Positions 5,768 to 12,962 of a DNA stretch of 20,625 nt are shown here, piece after piece. Position 1 is the stretch's first letter, and every line of letters starts with the position of its first letter. Below the pieces are notes generated by a model. It was not told the DNA's origin. It made no database searches and saw only the letters and a program-made list of their open reading frames with translations. Where the stretch lies: assembly GCA_049589355.1 (NCBI GenBank), contig JBAWAP010000380.1, positions 1-20,625 on the forward strand. The letters are read 5' to 3'. The translations under genes and the position numbers were made by a program. The stretch is from JBAWAP01 sp049589355 (GTDB lineage Bacteria; Chloroflexota; Anaerolineae; VGOG01).

Positions 5768-6421
5768 ATGGTGACTGAGAGTATTGAGGAGTATCTGGAG
5801 GCGATCTACAAACTCAGGGAAGAAGGGCAGCCGGTCGCTCTCTCCACCCTGGCCGAATGCTTGAAGATATCGCCAGTGTCGGCCAATGAGATGGTCAGGA
5901 AGCTGGTTGAGCAGAAGCTGGTCCTCTATGAGCCATACAAGGGGGTATCGCTGACGCCAGCGGGCCAGGCCCAGGCTCTGGCGGTGATCCGCCGCCATCG
6001 CTTGTGGGAGCGCTTTCTGACAGACGTGCTGGGTCTCTCCTGGGACCAAGTGCACGAGGAAGCCTGTCGGCTGGAGCACGCCACCTCGCCTCTGGTGGAG
6101 GAACGGCTGGCCCAGCTTCTCGGCGAGCCGGGGACGTGCCCTCACGGCCACCCAATGCCGACAGCCGAGGGAGAGATGGCCGTCGAGGCCGGGTGTCCTC
6201 TGGCCGAACTAACGGCAGGACAAAAGGCGAGGATACTGCGCGTGCCGGAGGGGGACGTCACCCTGTTGCAGTATCTGGCTACTCTGGGGTTGGAACCCCA
6301 AGCCACGGTGCAGGTCGAGGCAGTAGCTCCTTTCCAGGGCCCACTGACGGTGCAGGTCGGAGAAGCGCGACACGTCTTGGGGCGAGAGCTGGCCTCACAG
6401 ATCGTAGTGCGGCCACTGTGA
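5768..6421 (+). CDS. Iron-dependent DtxR/IdeR-type transcriptional repressor
   Basis: A 217-residue three-domain regulator: N-terminal winged helix (about 1-65), dimerisation and metal-binding domain (about 66-140), and C-terminal SH3-like FeoA-type domain (about 145-217). Metal ligands align well: Glu8 and Glu11 in SIEEYLEAIY, His77 and Glu81 in RRHRLWERF, and His96, Cys100, Glu103 and His104 in VHEEACRLEH. Cys100 stands where DtxR and IdeR have Cys102 and where manganese sensors (MntR) have Glu, so iron is the likelier signal. It has its own promoter with a palindromic operator and precedes feoA by 37 bases, so it probably controls the feo genes and itself. Confidence 0.9.
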   Translation: MVTESIEEYLEAIYKLREEGQPVALSTLAECLKISPVSANEMVRKLVEQKLVLYEPYKGVSLTPAGQAQALAVIRRHRLWERFLTDVLGLSWDQVHEEACRLEHATSPLVEERLAQLLGEPGTCPHGHPMPTAEGEMAVEAGCPLAELTAGQKARILRVPEGDVTLLQYLATLGLEPQATVQVEAVAPFQGPLTVQVGEARHVLGRELASQIVVRPL

Positions 6422-6458
6422 CTGCTTTTGTAACGTTTGGCAAAGCAGGAGGGTCTTA

Positions 6459-6707
6459 ATGAGCCAAGAGCGGATACCGCTGAGCATTCTGGCCCCCGGT
6501 CGGGTGGGGGTGTTGCGCCAGTTAGCCGGAGGGCGGGGATTCGTGAGCCGCCTGGCCGCGCTGGGCTTCACTCCAGGGGCCGAGGTGACCATGATGCAAA
6601 ACTTCGGCCACGGCCCCGTCATCGTCCTGGTGCGGGACACCCGGGTGGCTTTAGGCCGAGGTGAGGCGATGAAGGTGCTGGTGGAGATAGCGACCAATGG
6701 CCAGTGA
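6459..6707 (+). CDS. feoA: Ferrous iron transport protein A
   Basis: An 82-residue cytosolic SH3-like protein. It shows the family pattern: PLSILAPGRVGVLRQLAGG at the start, then RLAALGFTPGAEV and a final strand with RGEAMKVLVEI. FeoA assists the FeoB iron(II) transporter, probably by contacting its G domain. AGGAGG at 6447-6452 precedes the ATG. The end overlaps the feoB start by 11 bases, so the two genes are translationally coupled. Confidence 0.93.
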   Translation: MSQERIPLSILAPGRVGVLRQLAGGRGFVSRLAALGFTPGAEVTMMQNFGHGPVIVLVRDTRVALGRGEAMKVLVEIATNGQ

Positions 6708-8730
6708 TCAAATCCGCAATCCGAAATCCGAAATCCGAAATCAAATCACCGTGGCGTTGGCCGGGCAACCCAACGTGGGCAAATCCACCGTCTTCAACCT
6801 GTTAACCGGCCTCGGCCAGCACGTGGGTAACTGGCCGGGCAAGACTATCGAGCAGAAGATTGGCACCTATCATCACAACGGCACCGAGGTGCGCATTGTG
6901 GACCTGCCCGGCACCTACAGCCTTACCGCCAACTCCCTTGAGGAGCGAATTGCCCGCGACTACATCATCAAGGAACGGCCCGACGTGGTGGTGGCCATCG
7001 TGGATGCGGCGGCTTTGGAACGGAATCTGTACCTGGTGGCGGAGCTCCTGTCCCTGCCAGCGCCGGTGGTGTTGGGCCTGAACATGGTAGATGTGGCCGA
7101 GCAGCAGGGGATGCACATTGAGCCCCACGTGCTGGAGGCAGCACTGGGCCTGCCGGTGGTGCCTATGGTAGCGACTAAGAACCAGGGTGTGCGGGAGTTG
7201 ATGGAGGCGGTGGATCGGGTGTTCCAGGATACGACTGCTTACGCTCCCATTCGCCCAGAGATTCGTGCGGATCACCAGGCAGTGTTGTCTCAGATACAGC
7301 AGCTTATTGCTGGGGCCGTGCCGGAGCCCTACCTGAAGGACTGGGTAGCTCTTAAGCTCCTAGAGGGTGACGAGGAGATCACCTCCATGATGCGAGAGCG
7401 GTTGGACGAGGCTCGCTGGGGGGAGGTGCACAACATCCTGATGCAGCACGAGGACGCCATCCTGGCCGTGGCCGGTGGCCGCTACGAATGGATCGGGCGG
7501 ATGGTTCGCGCCGCCGTGGTCCGCCCCCGGATCGGCCAGGTCACTCTGACCGACCGGGTGGACCGCATCGCCACTCACCCCTTCTGGGGGCTGTTGGTCC
7601 TGGTGGGGATATTGGGCCTGGTCTTCTGGCTGACCTACACCGTGGGCGCGCCGTTGCAGGAGTTGCTGGACACCTACCTGGTGCAGGCCGGAGCGGAATG
7701 GGTGCGCTCGGCTCTAAGTGGTGCACCCGTCTGGTTAGTGGGGCTTCTGGCCGACGGGGTGATCGGTGGGGCAGGGATGGTGATCACCTTTCTGCCCATT
7801 TTGGTTATCTTCTTTGCTGCTCTGGGACTGCTGGAGGACGTAGGGTACATGGCTCGAGCGGCCTACGTCATGGACCGCTTCATGCACCTGATGGGATTGC
7901 ACGGCAAAAGCTTTCTGCCACTGTTCCTGGGATTCGGCTGCAACGTGCCAGCGGTGATGGGGACACGGGTGATAGAGGGGCAGCGGGCCAGGCTTCTGAC
8001 CATCCTGGTAGCCCCCTTGGTGCCCTGTACGGCCCGCATGGCCGTGGTAGCCGTGTTGGCCCCCGTTTTCTTCGGCCCCCATGCCGCATTGGTCTCCTGG
8101 GGCCTGGTAGGGCTCAGCTTAGTGATGCTGGCCATCGTAGGCGTTGCCCTCCACGAGATGGTGCTGGGGGGCGAGCACATGGCCTTCATCATGGAGTTGC
8201 CCTTATATCACCTGCCCAACGCTCGCACCATCGGCCTTTTGGTGTGGCAGCGGTCGGTGGCCTTCCTGAAGAAGGCAGGCAGCATCATCCTGGTCGTCTC
8301 CGTGGTGGTCTGGGCGCTGTCGGTCTTGCCCGGTGGGGAGATCGAGTCCAGCTACCTGGCAGCCATTGGCCGGCTGCTGGCGCCGTTGGGAGCACTGATG
8401 GGCCTGGGCTGGCGAATGATGGTGGCGCTGTTGACCAGCTTCGTAGCCAAGGAGAACACCATCGCTACTCTGGGCGTTCTCTATGGCGCGGGTGAGGAAG
8501 GGGTACGTCTGGGCGAGGTACTGTCTGGGGTGCTGACATCAGCAGCGGCGCTGGCCTTCCTAGCGGTGCAGATTTTGTTCATTCCCTGCGTGGCCACGGT
8601 GGCTACCATCCGGCAGGAGACGGGATCATGGAAATGGACCGCTTTCAGCATCGCGCTGTCGCTGGTCCTATCCTTCGGCGTGGGCATCGCCATCTATCAA
8701 GTAGCTATGCTGGTAGGATGGGGGGTGTAG
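6697..8730 (+). CDS. feoB: Ferrous iron transport protein B (GTPase-permease)
   Basis: A 677-residue inner-membrane Fe(II) transporter. The N-terminal G domain has G1 GQPNVGKS (residues 23-30), the conserved GNWPGKT loop (44-50), G3 DLPG (69-72) and G4 NMVD (129-132). A helical linker follows, then two Gate-type membrane halves with FGCNVPAVMGTR, PCTARMAV and FVAKENTIATL, and the C-terminal helix with QILFIPCVATVATIRQE. The assigned ATG overlaps feoA. Residues 6-15 (IRNPKSEIRN) are encoded by a 7-nt repeat and are not part of the family. An internal GTG at 6751 (codon 19) would give the usual short N-terminus but has no visible ribosome binding site. The gene sits in a DtxR-feoA-feoB-feoC-like operon. 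Confidence 0.95.
   Translation: MASDQIRNPKSEIRNQITVALAGQPNVGKSTVFNLLTGLGQHVGNWPGKTIEQKIGTYHHNGTEVRIVDLPGTYSLTANSLEERIARDYIIKERPDVVVAIVDAAALERNLYLVAELLSLPAPVVLGLNMVDVAEQQGMHIEPHVLEAALGLPVVPMVATKNQGVRELMEAVDRVFQDTTAYAPIRPEIRADHQAVLSQIQQLIAGAVPEPYLKDWVALKLLEGDEEITSMMRERLDEARWGEVHNILMQHEDAILAVAGGRYEWIGRMVRAAVVRPRIGQVTLTDRVDRIATHPFWGLLVLVGILGLVFWLTYTVGAPLQELLDTYLVQAGAEWVRSALSGAPVWLVGLLADGVIGGAGMVITFLPILVIFFAALGLLEDVGYMARAAYVMDRFMHLMGLHGKSFLPLFLGFGCNVPAVMGTRVIEGQRARLLTILVAPLVPCTARMAVVAVLAPVFFGPHAALVSWGLVGLSLVMLAIVGVALHEMVLGGEHMAFIMELPLYHLPNARTIGLLVWQRSVAFLKKAGSIILVVSVVVWALSVLPGGEIESSYLAAIGRLLAPLGALMGLGWRMMVALLTSFVAKENTIATLGVLYGAGEEGVRLGEVLSGVLTSAAALAFLAVQILFIPCVATVATIRQETGSWKWTAFSIALSLVLSFGVGIAIYQVAMLVGWGV
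6714..6741 (+). repeat. 7-nt tandem repeat (CCGAAAT x4) inside the feoB 5' end
   Basis: One CCGCAAT and three CCGAAAT units run head to tail, from the sixth codon of feoB. The unit length is not a multiple of three, so gain or loss of a unit would shift the feoB frame relative to the ATG at 6697. A related tract in the opposite orientation follows feoB at 8732-8770. Confidence 0.85.
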
Positions 8731-8731
8731 G

Positions 8732-8770
8732 ATTTTCGATTGCCGATTGCCAATTTTCGATTGTTGATTT
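8732..8770. repeat. 7-nt periodic tract after feoB (ATTTTCG/ATTGCCG units)
   Basis: Five 7-nt units (ATTTTCG, ATTGCCG, ATTGCCA, ATTTTCG, ATTGTTG) and a partial ATTT fill the gap between feoB and the FeoC-like gene. Read on the minus strand the units become CGAAAAT and CGGCAAT, close to the CCGAAAT units in the 5' end of feoB. The two tracts therefore bracket feoB in inverted orientation. Confidence 0.7.
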
Positions 8771-8782
8771 GGGGGATGTTAG

Positions 8783-9043
8783 ATGTTGGAGGAGTTGCTG
8801 CGGCGGATAGCCGAGGGGGGAACGTACAACCTGTCTGAGCTGGCTCGGGAACTGGGGGTGAGCGAGGAGCTATTGAGGCAGATGATCGAGGATCTGGTGC
8901 AGAGGGGATACCTGCGACCAGTGGCTGGCGATTGCCAAGGCCGGTGTGCTGCCTGTCCTCTGGCCGAGACCTGTGCCATCGGCGGCCCAACGCGGGTGTG
9001 GGCGCTGACGGAGAAAGGACGATTAAGGGATGCCAGGACGTGA
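8783..9043 (+). CDS. FeoC-like winged-helix protein with Cys4 motif
   Basis: An 86-residue protein. Residues 1-46 form a winged helix (LLRRIAEGGTYNLSELAREL, then LLRQMIEDLVQRGYL). Cys51, Cys55, Cys58 and Cys64 (CQGRC, ACPLAETC) form a cluster like the [4Fe-4S]-binding wing of FeoC. FeoC proteins regulate or stabilise FeoB and may sense oxygen or iron. The position right after feoB supports this call. The ribosome binding site is weak (GGGGG at 8771-8775). The gene overlaps the next one by 14 bases, so the CDF fusion is probably co-translated. The assignment rests on architecture and context rather than clear sequence identity. Confidence 0.75.
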   Translation: MLEELLRRIAEGGTYNLSELARELGVSEELLRQMIEDLVQRGYLRPVAGDCQGRCAACPLAETCAIGGPTRVWALTEKGRLRDART

Positions 9044-10295
9044 TTTGCGTAACCGTCAGCGTAAAGAGCAAGAGCACGAGGACATGATCGCCATGTGCCT
9101 GTGGGACGGCCCCAGGACACCGCCTGAGATTGAGGAGCAGTTCATGGCCTTCGGTCGGCGCTTCGGCTTCTTCGCAGCCCAGCTCCACGCTCGCGAACCC
9201 GCTCATCGTGCCGATTTGGTGCAAGACCTAGCACAGGATTTAGAGGGGATGACGGAGATGGGCTGGGTTGTGCGTCAGGGCGAGCGGTACGCGCTGACCG
9301 CGCTAGGGCGTGAGAGAGCAGGTGAGCGCCTAGCCCGGATGCGCCGTTTTGGGGCGCAGGTGCGCAAATTGCTGCAACCCCAGACTGTCTCCAAGGTCTC
9401 GCTGGGCGTGCACCTGGGGCTGGCCGCGCTCAAGCTGCCGGCGGGGCTGCTTTCGGGCAGTGTGGGTTTGATCAACGACGCCACTGACACCCTCCTCGAT
9501 GGCTTCTCCAGCTTGCTGGTGTATGCTGGGCTGCGCTTCGACAAGGAGCGCGTCATCAACGTCGTGCTGGTGCTGCTGATGCTGGTCACCGGCGGCCTCA
9601 CGTTCTATGAAGCGGTACGGCGCTTCTTCGTCCCATCTGAGCCCGACGTGGATTGGTTCACCTTCCTGGCGGCAATCCTCTCTGCGCTGGTCTGCTTGCT
9701 GCTGTGGGCCTACCAGCGTTACGTGGGGTTGAGCAGTGGCAGCCTGGCGCTTATCACCCAGTCGGTGGATTCGCGCAACCACGTCATCGTCGCCGCCAGC
9801 GTCACGACCGGGCTGGTGGCCTCATTGCTTCGTTTCCCATTGCTGGATACGCTGGTTGGGCTGACAGTGGCCCTTTTGATCCTCAAGAGTGCGGTCGAGT
9901 TGGCGATTGAACTCGTTCGTTCCCTGGGCGAGGAGGAGGCAGACCTCTCCCACTACAAGTTTGGGCTCGTCGAGCGGTACGAGCGATTCCGGCAGACACA
10001 GTTGCGCGATTGGATGCTCTATCTGGTCGAGAAACAAGGGGTGCTGACGCGCGCAGAGATGGTCGCGCGGGTGCACCAGGCCCTCGACTTCAGCAGTAAT
10101 CCAGTACTGCGAGAGCTGGAGTTGGCCGACCAGCTACAGGCCAGCGAGATGATTGACCAGAGCATAACAGAGTTGTTCGAGCGCGGCTGGCTGGTGGGGG
10201 AGGAGCAGTTGAGCATCACCGACCCGGGAAGAGAGCACCTGCGCCGACAGATGCGGGAGGGAGAGCGCGAGCACGGCTGGGGGCACTCAGGGTAG
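9030..10295 (+). CDS. Winged helix - CDF-like cation transporter - winged helix fusion
   Basis: A 421-residue protein with three parts. Residues about 19-105 look like a winged helix (MIAMCLWDGPRTPPEIEEQF ... MGWVVRQGERYALTALGRE). Residues about 118-300 form a six-helix cation diffusion facilitator membrane domain (GLLSGSVGLINDATDTLLDG). Residues about 315-410 form a second winged-helix-like domain (MLYLVEKQGVLTRAEMVARV ... RGWLVGEEQLSITDPGREHL). In the CDF part, TM2 has Asp153-x3-Asp157 as in YiiP. TM5 has Asp247-x3-His251 (VDSRNH), the reverse of the usual His-x3-Asp. It overlaps the FeoC-like gene, so it may export iron or a related metal, with DNA-binding or protein-binding end domains. 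The start could also be Met19 (9084). Confidence 0.8.
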   Translation: MPGRDLRNRQRKEQEHEDMIAMCLWDGPRTPPEIEEQFMAFGRRFGFFAAQLHAREPAHRADLVQDLAQDLEGMTEMGWVVRQGERYALTALGRERAGERLARMRRFGAQVRKLLQPQTVSKVSLGVHLGLAALKLPAGLLSGSVGLINDATDTLLDGFSSLLVYAGLRFDKERVINVVLVLLMLVTGGLTFYEAVRRFFVPSEPDVDWFTFLAAILSALVCLLLWAYQRYVGLSSGSLALITQSVDSRNHVIVAASVTTGLVASLLRFPLLDTLVGLTVALLILKSAVELAIELVRSLGEEEADLSHYKFGLVERYERFRQTQLRDWMLYLVEKQGVLTRAEMVARVHQALDFSSNPVLRELELADQLQASEMIDQSITELFERGWLVGEEQLSITDPGREHLRRQMREGEREHGWGHSG

Positions 10296-10323
10296 TGACC
10301 CTCGCGGACCTCGTGGGGCCGGT

Positions 10324-10689
10324 TCAGTCAGGAGTGGATGCCACCCGCTCTATCGCCTGGCGCAGCGGTTCGCTGTCAAAAGCATCGGCCAGCCCGGTCA
10401 GGCGATCGAGGAAGTGGTCGTCTTCAAGGATAATGATATGGCGCTTCTGGATCTCGTGCAGAAAATGATTGAAGGAGACCCCGGCCATCACAGCCCCGCC
10501 GCGCAGGTCGGTCTCCCGTTCCATATAGGCCCGGATGGCTCGTTCCAATTTCTGGCTTTGGATGCCTTCCAGGATCCATTTTTTCATCAGGGCGGACTCG
10601 CTGGCGGCCGCCCGGCGGGCCACTTCGGTAAGTTCTTCCGCTTCCGCACGAGTGAGGCGGATGGATTTAGTAATAGTTGATACACTCAT
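10324..10689 (-). CDS. Ribbon-helix-helix antitoxin-like protein
   Basis: A 121-residue cytosolic protein. Residues 1-45 fit a ribbon-helix-helix DNA-binding domain (STITKSIRLTRAEAEELTEV, then SESALMKKWILEGI). Residues about 48-85 resemble the UPF0175-type helix-turn-helix (KLERAIRAYMERETDLRGGA, AGVSFNHFLHEIQKRHI). This architecture is common in antitoxins paired with PIN-like toxins. It is the downstream gene of a two-gene unit whose upstream partner is a broken PIN-like toxin. Its ATG overlaps, as ATGA, the stop of a 39-codon frame that probably is the displaced toxin end. It would repress the promoter at 11020-11047. The gene itself looks intact. Confidence 0.75.
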   Translation of the reverse strand: MSVSTITKSIRLTRAEAEELTEVARRAAASESALMKKWILEGIQSQKLERAIRAYMERETDLRGGAVMAGVSFNHFLHEIQKRHIIILEDDHFLDRLTGLADAFDSEPLRQAIERVASTPD

Positions 10690-10805
10690 AGTTCATCTCT
10701 TTCCCTGGCAATTTCGTCAGCCACTCGCTCTGCCATTCGGATCAAGGCCGGGCTCGTTGTAGACGCCAGCCTCCGCAAGTGTCCAAGGACGCTCAGGTTC
10801 GGCAT
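10686..10805 (-). pseudogene. 39-residue frame, probable displaced toxin C-terminus
   Basis: This frame, one base off from the toxin-like reading frame, begins MPNLSVLGHLRRLASTTS and ends MAERVADEIARERDEL. Its stop overlaps the antitoxin start as ATGA, the coupling expected of an intact toxin gene. The charged helical ending looks like real protein and not a random frame. I read it as the original end of the PIN-like toxin, joined out of frame after an internal deletion. It could instead be a small independent gene. Confidence 0.35.
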
Positions 10806-11007
10806 GGTGCAGGCGGCCGTCTTCTTGCATGACCTTGAACAACATGGCCTGCGGGTAGATCAGCGGCGTTTCGTCTGGGTCCGTGGTGACAATTTCGTCC
10901 TCGACAGCCCGGCAGTAGTGGATGCGGAAGTAGGTAAACAGGTAGGGTGCGACGCCGACCTGAGCCGCTATATTCCAGAAAGAGGTATCGAGAGAAGCAT
11001 TTAGCAT
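10717..11007 (-). pseudogene. Truncated PIN-like toxin of a toxin-antitoxin pair
   Basis: The 96-residue frame starts like a PIN-like toxin: LDTSFWNIAAQVGVAPYL, then a CRAVEDEIVTTDPDETPLIY stretch and QAMLFKVMQEDGRLHHAEPE. Such proteins usually run to about 170 residues, and after a segment like this they continue with a GE..A.ALA helix and later acidic residues of the nuclease site. Here the family pattern stops near residue 72 and the frame ends with AGVYNEPGLDPNGRASG, which looks out of frame. The promoter and start are intact, but the product probably lacks the catalytic core. The antitoxin gene follows. Confidence 0.6.
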
Positions 11008-11019
11008 CTTTACGCCTCT

Positions 11020-11047
11020 ATTGTATTCATTTTGTCGCCGATGTCAA
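11020..11047 (-). promoter_or_regulatory. Sigma70 promoter of the toxin-antitoxin unit (minus strand)
   Basis: On the minus strand TTGACA (11047-11042) and TACAAT (11025-11020) are separated by 16 bases. The toxin-like ATG at 11007 lies only 12 bases after the -10 box, so the leader is very short or absent. Confidence 0.75.
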
Positions 11048-11149
11048 GTGCGCTGTAAGAAGGATGTAGAAAGATGACCCTTTCTGTGCAGTCACTGCCC
11101 CTACTGGGCTGAGGATACGCGTATTCTGCACTGCCTGGCCAATTACGGG

Positions 11150-11461
11150 GTGATCAAGATCTGGCGCTACCACCCGGAGACGATGAGCACCTCGGAGAAG
11201 GTGCAGTTCTTGGTGGGGGCCGGGCTGATTGCATTCTACCCATTCCCATTCCTGATCATCGGCAAGGAGTACATCCTGGCGGTGCTCGCACTGGCCGGGG
11301 TGGTTAGCTTCATATTTAGCCTGAGGAAGCACGTCTGCACGCGTTGCGTGAACTTCTCCTGCCCGGCCAACGGCGTCCCCAAAGAGGTCGTTGACGCTTA
11401 CCTGAGGCGCAACCCCGTAATGCGCCGGGCCTGGGAGGAAAGCGGCTACCGGCTGGAATGA
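11150..11461 (+). CDS. Small Cys-rich membrane protein, probable 5' frameshift
   Basis: From the GTG at 11150 this encodes 103 residues: IKIWRYHPETMSTSEKVQFL, two hydrophobic helices (about residues 23-57), and a C-terminal Cys-containing segment KHVCTRCVNFSCPANGVP. The frame is open upstream to 11078 and there encodes LCSHCPYWAEDTRILHCLAN, a Cys-rich stretch clearly continuous with the protein. The only good start, an ATG at 11074 with AAGGA 9 bases before it, is one base out of frame. The native protein is therefore probably about 128 residues and begins M-T-F-L-CSHCPYW, with one extra base in ACCCTTT (11077-11083). Four to six Cys suggest metal binding. The family function is not known to me. 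Confidence 0.6.
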   Translation: MIKIWRYHPETMSTSEKVQFLVGAGLIAFYPFPFLIIGKEYILAVLALAGVVSFIFSLRKHVCTRCVNFSCPANGVPKEVVDAYLRRNPVMRRAWEESGYRLE

Positions 11462-11492
11462 TGGCTATCACCTGACGCAGGAGGTTTTTGTC

Positions 11493-12899
11493 ATGAAAGG
11501 TCAATTGTCGCTCAAGCGAGTACTCGTAGATGGCATGATCTTGAACGTGCTGCTCACGATCATCATTTACGGGTCTCTTTACGTGAATCCGACGATGTGG
11601 GTCCACGACTACCCGCCGGATATCCAGGCTGCGGTCGGAGACGTTACCATTCCACCTGCTCAGACGATCATCGTCGGCGTGCTGTTTTTCGGCGTCACCA
11701 TCGGCGTGGTACTCTACTCAAACGCCAGGCTGCGGCAGCAGAACGGCGGCAAACTGTCGTTTCTGGCCGCGTTTGCCAACAGTGCGATGATCCTGTTCTA
11801 CTTTGCTGTGTGGGATCTCCTGATCCTTGATTGGCTCATCTTCGTCACCATTCAGCCCGACTTCATCGTGATCCCAGGGACGGAAGGCCTGGCGGGCTAC
11901 AAGGATTACTGGTTCCATTTTCAGGTGAGTTTCCTGGGCCTGACGCAGTGGGTCTCCGTTCTGGTCGGTGGCTTGGTGCTGGCAGGTTTGTCAATGATCA
12001 AGTTGGATGGGGCAAGGGCCGGCAAGGCGAGCTTTGACGAGATCTACAAAGATGTGTCCGATGAGCAGAGGCGGCTCCTGCAAGAGTTTCGTGCCAACCA
12101 TCCCTATCGGGAGTTGGATGTTGACGGTACGCTCTGGCGGTATATTGCCTCCGGGCAAGGGGACAGGGCCTTGCTCTTTTTGCCCGGTGGATTCTTGGCA
12201 GCCGACATGTATTTCCACGCCGCCCTGGCTCTTGAGCAAACGCACTGCATCATTGTGCCCGATTCATACACGCTACAAGGCACGTTCAGCATGGACGACG
12301 TGTACCGTGCCATCGTCCATATCCTCGACGCCGAAGGGGTAGAGAAGGCAACTGTGATTGGGCTTTCTGCCGGCGGGGGAGTGGCGCAGTACTTCATCCA
12401 GGAGTGCCCGGAGCGGGTGGAGCGCCTGGTGTTGTCTCACTGCGGCATCCTCGAAAGGGACGCGGAAGCGGCAAACAAGCTGAAGAAGATGCTCTCGCTG
12501 GTCAAGATACTACCCCTCTTTGTCACGCGGCGGATAGTGATGAAGATGACGACGGGCAATGTTCCGCCCTCCAGCAAGTGGATCGAGTTTCACAACGCGT
12601 ATTTCCGCGAAGCCAGCTCGCGCATCACCAAGACCATGTTTGTGCGGTTTCTGGAGGGTGCCGTGGAAACCCGGCGCAGCTTCGTGTCCAAGCCAGAGGT
12701 GCTCAAATCCTGGGCTGGAGAAACCCTCATCCTTGCGTCGAAGGATGACAAGGCGGCATCTGCCAGTTTGGGAAAGCTACAAGCGCGTTACCCCAAAGCG
12801 CAGACGCACTTGTTTGAGGAGGGCGGGCATCACACGTTTATGTTTTTCCCTGAGGCCTATACTGCTGTCCTGAAGGAGTTTTTGGATACGGGTCATTAA
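11493..12899 (+). CDS. Alpha/beta hydrolase with N-terminal membrane domain
   Basis: A 468-residue membrane-attached hydrolase. Residues about 10-170 hold four hydrophobic helices (near 12-30, 57-75, 92-120 and 145-168). Residues about 205-468 form an alpha/beta-hydrolase fold. The nucleophile elbow GLSAGG places Ser292, the acid is probably Asp418 or Asp419 in LILASKDDK, and the base is His446 or His447 in EGGHHTFM. LLFLPGG at 227-233 would shape the oxyanion hole. AGGAGG lies about 8 bases before the ATG. The substrate cannot be told; a lipid or membrane-soluble ester is possible. It follows the small Cys-rich membrane protein by 31 bases. Confidence 0.85.
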   Translation: MKGQLSLKRVLVDGMILNVLLTIIIYGSLYVNPTMWVHDYPPDIQAAVGDVTIPPAQTIIVGVLFFGVTIGVVLYSNARLRQQNGGKLSFLAAFANSAMILFYFAVWDLLILDWLIFVTIQPDFIVIPGTEGLAGYKDYWFHFQVSFLGLTQWVSVLVGGLVLAGLSMIKLDGARAGKASFDEIYKDVSDEQRRLLQEFRANHPYRELDVDGTLWRYIASGQGDRALLFLPGGFLAADMYFHAALALEQTHCIIVPDSYTLQGTFSMDDVYRAIVHILDAEGVEKATVIGLSAGGGVAQYFIQECPERVERLVLSHCGILERDAEAANKLKKMLSLVKILPLFVTRRIVMKMTTGNVPPSSKWIEFHNAYFREASSRITKTMFVRFLEGAVETRRSFVSKPEVLKSWAGETLILASKDDKAASASLGKLQARYPKAQTHLFEEGGHHTFMFFPEAYTAVLKEFLDTGH

Positions 12900-12962
12900 C
12901 TGAGTGAGCGAAGGGAGTGTGAACTTCCCGATAGCTGTGATAGTCAGAGGAGAATAGATAGA

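Noticed and set aside
6714..6741. CRISPR array at the 7-nt repeats
   Set aside because: The units are 7 nt without spacers, and no cas genes are present.
7488..8495. Plus-strand frame of 335 codons inside feoB
   Set aside because: Gly/Arg/Pro-rich, out-of-frame shadow of the FeoB membrane domain.
10686..10805. 39-residue frame as an independent small antitoxin
   Set aside because: Not excluded, but a ribbon-helix-helix antitoxin is already present and the ATGA overlap fits better with a displaced toxin end.
11075..11077. TGA at 11075 as a second selenocysteine codon
   Set aside because: The frame upstream has no start codon with a ribosome binding site, overlaps the opposite-strand promoter, and shows no family-like sequence. 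A one-base frameshift after ATG 11074 explains the data better.
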